Assembly (NCBI GenBank): GCA_030595485.1
Contig: JAUVDE010000103.1
Span: 1-9,495 of the forward strand
Reading direction: 5' to 3'
DNA: 9,495 bases
Origin: Draconibacterium sp.
Lineage (GTDB): Bacteria; Bacteroidota; Bacteroidia; Bacteroidales; Prolixibacteraceae
Shown: in pieces, positions 6,713 through 9,495 of the stretch
Position numbering within the stretch: the stretch's first letter is position 1
Layout: the number at the start of each line of letters is the position of its first letter
The notes under the pieces: generated by a model
The model's input: the letters and a program-made list of their open reading frames with translations, nothing else
What the model was told of the DNA's origin: nothing
Database searches by the model: none
Translations under genes and position numbers: made by a program

Positions 6713-8131
6713 CTATTTTCCGTTTCCTTTAACACTCACCATAACGGTGTAAATCAAAATTTTAAAATCGATATAAATTGAAATGTTTTTCAGGTACATC
6801 ATGTCGTAAGTAAGGCGTTCAAGCATTTCGTCTACGTTTGAGGCGTAGCCGTATTTTACTTGTCCCCACGAAGTAATTCCCGGGCGAAGCTTATGTAAAT
6901 GAGTATAATGTGGTGCCTGTTTAATAATCTGCTTTATGTAGAATTCACGTTCAGGGCGTGGTCCGACTAACGACATTGAACCGGTAATTACATTAAAAAA
7001 TTGTGGGATTTCATCGAGGTGCGATTTGCGTAGAAATTTGCCAATTTTGGTGATTCTAGCATCGTCGTCCGACGAAAGTTCGGGTGTCCCATTTTCGGCA
7101 CCCAAAACCATGCTGCGTAGTTTATAAATATTAAATGGTTTACCAAAGCGCCCAATTCGTTCTTGTTTGTAAAAAACTGGTCCTTTTGATGTTGTTTTAA
7201 TGATAACTGCCAAAACCACAAAAACCGGAAAAAATAGAGTTATTGCTATAAGCGACAAAACTACGTCGAGCAAACGTTTGGTGTTTTCTTGCCAACCCGG
7301 CATTAAACCATTACTTATTTTTATCAGCGGGCTACCAAAAATCGTATTTGTTTTTGCCATACTCGAAAGTAGGTCGTATAAATCGGGTATGCCCCAAATT
7401 GTAATTTGTCGGTTTTCAATTATGGTGAGAATATCGCTGAGTTTTTTATGTTCTTTCGTTTCAAGTGCTAGAATTACCTCTTCTATTTTTTCGTTTTCCA
7501 GGATATTGGAAATGTCTTCAATCTGTCCAAGTTTGGTAAGGTGGTGACTAAGGATTGCATCGTTATTGCTATCGAGACCCACAAAACCTACAAATTTATT
7601 TCCGGCCGGACGAACCTGGTTCGTCATTTCGTCATAAACCTTAGCTGCTTTTTCGTTGCTTCCAATAATTAAGGTGTTAAACCCAATTTTTCGTTGGTGT
7701 ATTTTATGTATGGTTTGAGTGGTAAGAATTAAGCGAAAGAAATAGGTTAAGGCAAAATGCAGCACAAACAAGGTTCCAATTAACTGGTAATAATTTTTGT
7801 ACGATTCAATCCAGTCATCTAAAAGAAAGGCAAAGAAAATAGCAATAACCCCAATAACAGTAGAGGCAAAAGTTTGTCCCAACTCGAGCAAACGCGAGCG
7901 GCGGTAAATGTTTTTATAAAAGCCGATAATGTAGTAAAAGGTAACCCAGAAAGACGGAATAATTAGCAAGCCCAAATAAAACTGTGTTCCTAATTCAAAA
8001 GGTACATCCCAACCGCCAAAATACTGGGGCTCAATTACCTCTTTCCGATAAACGAAAAATAACGCCCATGCAAGTGCAGCAGCAAAAAAATCGAAAAATA
8101 AATATTTGGCAACTTGCCACGATTTATTCAT
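6713..8131 (-). CDS. Polyprenyl-phosphate sugar-1-phosphate transferase (exopolysaccharide initiating glycosyltransferase)
   Basis: This inner-membrane enzyme of 472 aa transfers a sugar-1-phosphate from a nucleotide sugar to undecaprenyl phosphate, the first step of capsule, O-antigen or exopolysaccharide assembly. The layout matches WbaP/WcaJ-type proteins: four N-terminal membrane helices (about 8-27, 48-72, 87-104, 116-136), a Rossmann-like domain (about 150-260, starting FNTLIIGSNEKA), a fifth hydrophobic segment (about 287-311), and the catalytic Bac_transf domain. In that domain YKQERIGRFGKPF (321-333), YKLRSM (336-341), the acidic pair D373-E374 in LDEIPQF, LVGPRPERE (388-396) and RPGITSWGQV (416-425) are intact. 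The sugar specificity cannot be read. No other glycosyltransferases are in view, so it may serve a distant cluster. It lies 92 nt downstream of the Gfo/Idh-like gene on the same strand. Confidence 0.95.
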   Translation of the reverse strand: MNKSWQVAKYLFFDFFAAALAWALFFVYRKEVIEPQYFGGWDVPFELGTQFYLGLLIIPSFWVTFYYIIGFYKNIYRRSRLLELGQTFASTVIGVIAIFFAFLLDDWIESYKNYYQLIGTLFVLHFALTYFFRLILTTQTIHKIHQRKIGFNTLIIGSNEKAAKVYDEMTNQVRPAGNKFVGFVGLDSNNDAILSHHLTKLGQIEDISNILENEKIEEVILALETKEHKKLSDILTIIENRQITIWGIPDLYDLLSSMAKTNTIFGSPLIKISNGLMPGWQENTKRLLDVVLSLIAITLFFPVFVVLAVIIKTTSKGPVFYKQERIGRFGKPFNIYKLRSMVLGAENGTPELSSDDDARITKIGKFLRKSHLDEIPQFFNVITGSMSLVGPRPEREFYIKQIIKQAPHYTHLHKLRPGITSWGQVKYGYASNVDEMLERLTYDMMYLKNISIYIDFKILIYTVMVSVKGNGK

Positions 8132-8160
8132 TATGCAGAATTAAGTCAGGTAAGTAAAAG

Positions 8161-8183
8161 CAATTCGTAAATACAACGAATTG
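8161..8183. repeat. 8-bp inverted repeat between the Gfo/Idh-like and sugar transferase genes
   Basis: The arms CAATTCGT (8161-8168) and ACGAATTG (8176-8183) are perfect reverse complements around a 7-nt loop. It sits about 40 nt after the stop of the Gfo/Idh-like gene and 30 nt before the sugar transferase start. Read on the minus strand the hairpin is followed by CTTTTACTT, too short a T-tract for a convincing terminator. It could be a weak terminator or attenuator, or a dimeric protein-binding site. Confidence 0.45.
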
Positions 8184-8223
8184 TGTGTAAAAATATTGCG
8201 GCAGAAGTATATTTTTCTACCTA

Positions 8224-9087
8224 TCAATGAATAGAAAATTGTGCAATCTTTTTACTGATTTTTTGTGCCACGTGCATGGCAATCAGATAATCATCGAGCG
8301 TGCTGGTTTTTGTTGTTTTACCATGAATAGAATCGATAAATGAATTTAGTTCGCTAATCTCGGAGTATTGGTCGAGTTCGAGAGGTTTATTATCGCAAAG
8401 GAAACGCTCTTTTGTGAAATTAAATGTGGCAAATTTGTTGTCGGAATAGATACGGACTTTAAAGTTTTTGAGTGATTCCAAACTTCCAAAATTTAGGTTC
8501 ACCACTGATGCGTCATTAAATTCTAAACGTACATTGGTAAATTTAGAGTCGTTGTATCCCGGAAAAGTAACGACCCCTATTTTTGTGGGACTAATTCCTG
8601 TTGACCCGAGCAACATTAACAACATAGGGAACAATGTTTTTTGGTTCGTTGCTTCTTCTTCAAAATTCGAATAATCGATAAATGCTGGTGTGCTAATGTT
8701 GTCTTTCATCCACTGAATGGCGGGCGAAAAAAAGTAAGGATTACTCACTTGTACAACCGAGCGCGATTCGTGAATGAGTTTATTTAAATTAGTACATTCT
8801 TCCATACTTAAGTCAGGATATTCAGCACAAAATATATGCTTTGATTTTTTAATAATCTCGCGCATAAATTTATAGGGCATAGGAGTCGAGTTGTCCATCA
8901 AAATTACATCGGCACGCTCAATAAGCTCCACCCTGTTAAATTCAGGAATTGTAAAATGAAAGCTGTTTAATTGTGCACTTGTTCCAACCGAGGCTTTACC
9001 AATAACATTAATCTCAGTGTTTTTTCTGATGATAGTTACGTAAGGCTCAAGAATTTCTGTGTTTCCTATTAATCCTACATTAAGCAT
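8224..9087 (-). CDS. Gfo/Idh/MocA-like protein with degenerate active site
   Basis: The 287-aa protein has the two-domain layout of Gfo/Idh/MocA oxidoreductases: an N-terminal Rossmann-like half (MLNVGLIGN at 1-9) and a C-terminal alpha/beta half from about 117. The total is shorter than the usual 320-400 aa. Key residues are missing. The EKP motif that carries the catalytic lysine reads E89-Y90-P91. The second signature, normally GxHxxD, is replaced by LFPMLLMLLG (152-161). The nucleotide-binding loop GxGxxG is also altered (GLIGNT). Redox activity is therefore doubtful, and a binding or regulatory role is possible. A TTG-started extension to 9117 would begin inside the -7 promoter box, so ATG 9087 is the start. 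Its neighbour, the sugar transferase, suggests a surface polysaccharide role by context only. Fold assignment is moderately sure. Confidence 0.78.
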   Translation of the reverse strand: MLNVGLIGNTEILEPYVTIIRKNTEINVIGKASVGTSAQLNSFHFTIPEFNRVELIERADVILMDNSTPMPYKFMREIIKKSKHIFCAEYPDLSMEECTNLNKLIHESRSVVQVSNPYFFSPAIQWMKDNISTPAFIDYSNFEEEATNQKTLFPMLLMLLGSTGISPTKIGVVTFPGYNDSKFTNVRLEFNDASVVNLNFGSLESLKNFKVRIYSDNKFATFNFTKERFLCDNKPLELDQYSEISELNSFIDSIHGKTTKTSTLDDYLIAMHVAQKISKKIAQFSIH

Positions 9088-9114
9088 ATTATGAAACAAT
9101 TTATGATTTCGGTA

Positions 9115-9122
9115 CAAATATA
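9115..9122 (-). promoter_or_regulatory. -7 promoter box for the Gfo/Idh-like gene
   Basis: On the minus strand this reads TATATTTG, a full match to the Bacteroidota -7 consensus TAnnTTTG, ending 27 nt before the ATG at 9087. No TTTG is seen at the expected -33 distance. The position supports ATG 9087 rather than the in-frame TTG at 9117, which overlaps the box. Confidence 0.5.
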
Positions 9123-9200
9123 GAATTCAGCTGAGTATGTTTCGTTTTTGTAGCTGCTAACTTATCAACGTTAAATGTTAATATTCATTCCTTGGTTTAA

Positions 9201-9248
9201 GTGCAATACAAGCACGATTTCGATTAGTTTTGCATTATATTATTGCAC
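9201..9248. repeat. 8-bp inverted repeat bracketing the pcm promoter box
   Basis: GTGCAATA (9201-9208) and TATTGCAC (9241-9248) are exact reverse complements, 32 nt apart, with centres 40 nt (about four helical turns) apart. They flank the putative -7 box at 9225-9232, and the right arm abuts the start codon at 9250. The layout could be a pair of operator half-sites or a 5' leader element, but chance cannot be excluded. Confidence 0.35.
9225..9232 (+). promoter_or_regulatory. -7 promoter box for the isoaspartate methyltransferase gene
   Basis: TAGTTTTG is a full match to TAnnTTTG and lies 17 nt before the ATG at 9250, so the transcript would have a leader of only about ten bases. A clear TTTG at the -33 distance is missing (a TTTA lies about 25 nt upstream), which lowers confidence. 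Confidence 0.45.
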
Positions 9249-9249
9249 A

Positions 9250-9495
9250 ATGATTAATGATACGCCCCGCCACCAAGGTTTGCGAAAACGATTGGCTGAT
9301 GGATTAAAAATAAAAGGTATACGAAACGAGAATGTCTTGGGCGCCATTGGGCGAGTTCCGAGGCATCTTTTTATGGAGAGTAGCTTTATAAATTTCGCCT
9401 ACAAAGACCAGGCTTTTCCAATTGGAGCCGGGCAAACTATATCGCAGCCCTACACGGTAGCTTTTCAAACTTGTTTGCTCGATATTCAGAAAAAC
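9250..9495 (+). CDS. pcm: Protein-L-isoaspartate O-methyltransferase (partial, C-terminus off the right edge)
   Basis: The frame opens at ATG 9250 and runs for 82 codons to the window end. The enzyme methylates isoaspartyl residues that arise by ageing of asparagine and aspartate in proteins, using SAM, to start their repair in the cytoplasm. The N-terminal region is characteristic of the family: an RKRLADGLKIKGI helix (12-24), the VLGAIGRVPRHLF block (29-41), the YKDQAFPIG segment (50-58), and the diagnostic GAGQTISQPYTVA motif (58-70) that precedes the SAM-binding domain. The SAM-binding glycine-rich loop would lie just beyond the edge and is not seen. It is transcribed away from the Gfo/Idh-like gene. 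Identity is secure from the visible motif; completeness cannot be judged. Confidence 0.92.
   Translation, partial: MINDTPRHQGLRKRLADGLKIKGIRNENVLGAIGRVPRHLFMESSFINFAYKDQAFPIGAGQTISQPYTVAFQTCLLDIQKN

Noticed and set aside
7200..7547. 115-codon plus-strand frame within the sugar transferase gene
   Set aside because: It is antisense to a fully motif-supported gene and has low-complexity Ser/Ile-rich translation typical of shadow frames.
9088..9117. N-terminal extension of the Gfo/Idh-like gene to a TTG at 9117
   Set aside because: The TTG sits within a perfect -7 promoter box, and ATG 9087 directly precedes the Rossmann strand.
1..9495. Mobile elements, CRISPR arrays, tRNA or rRNA genes, defence systems
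   Set aside because: No transposase, integrase, regularly spaced repeats or structured RNA signatures were seen; the genes are ordinary chromosomal ones.

Overview
The window looks like ordinary chromosomal DNA of a Bacteroidota bacterium. The clues are an AT-rich base composition, DUF2851 and DUF4294 proteins typical of that phylum, few Shine-Dalgarno sequences, and intergenic matches to the Bacteroidota -7 promoter box TAnnTTTG. An assignment to Bacteroidales/Marinilabiliales is plausible but is inference only. No RNA gene, mobile element, CRISPR array or phage gene was seen. Ten genes fill almost the whole window, and the longest gap between them is about 160 bases.

Region 1 (1-5119, minus strand, read right to left): a solitary arginine deiminase (arcA) is followed after 3 nt by a SpoU/TrmH-type RNA methyltransferase. 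After a 90-nt gap come a DUF2851 protein, a two-helix potassium channel with a cytoplasmic RCK/TrkA module (1 nt after DUF2851), and a secreted PQQ-like beta-propeller protein that runs off the left edge. The first two look like one transcription unit, and the last three like another or a continuation of it.

Region 2 (5242-6708, plus strand): a tight three-gene operon encodes a secreted DUF4294 protein, a 2H-family RNA 2',3'-cyclic phosphodiesterase (ThpR-like) and a small antibiotic-biosynthesis-monooxygenase-fold protein. The junctions are 1 nt and an ATGA overlap. A good Bacteroidota-type promoter lies in the divergent gap shared with arcA.

Region 3 (6713-9087, minus strand): a Gfo/Idh/MocA-like protein lies upstream of a polyprenyl-phosphate sugar-1-phosphate transferase. 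This pair suggests a link to surface polysaccharide synthesis. The Gfo/Idh-like protein lacks the catalytic lysine and histidine of its family and may be a pseudoenzyme.

Region 4 (9250-9495, plus strand): the start of a protein-L-isoaspartate O-methyltransferase, cut by the right edge. It is divergent from the Gfo/Idh gene, and an 8-bp inverted repeat brackets its putative -7 box.

Several reading frames extend upstream to TTG codons that overlap a neighbouring gene or a promoter box. ATG starts were chosen there (1929, 5828, 9087). I found no convincing new multi-gene system. The best leads are at the level of single proteins: an unusual channel filter, a catalytically degenerate Gfo/Idh protein, and a nuclease-like residue pattern in DUF2851.
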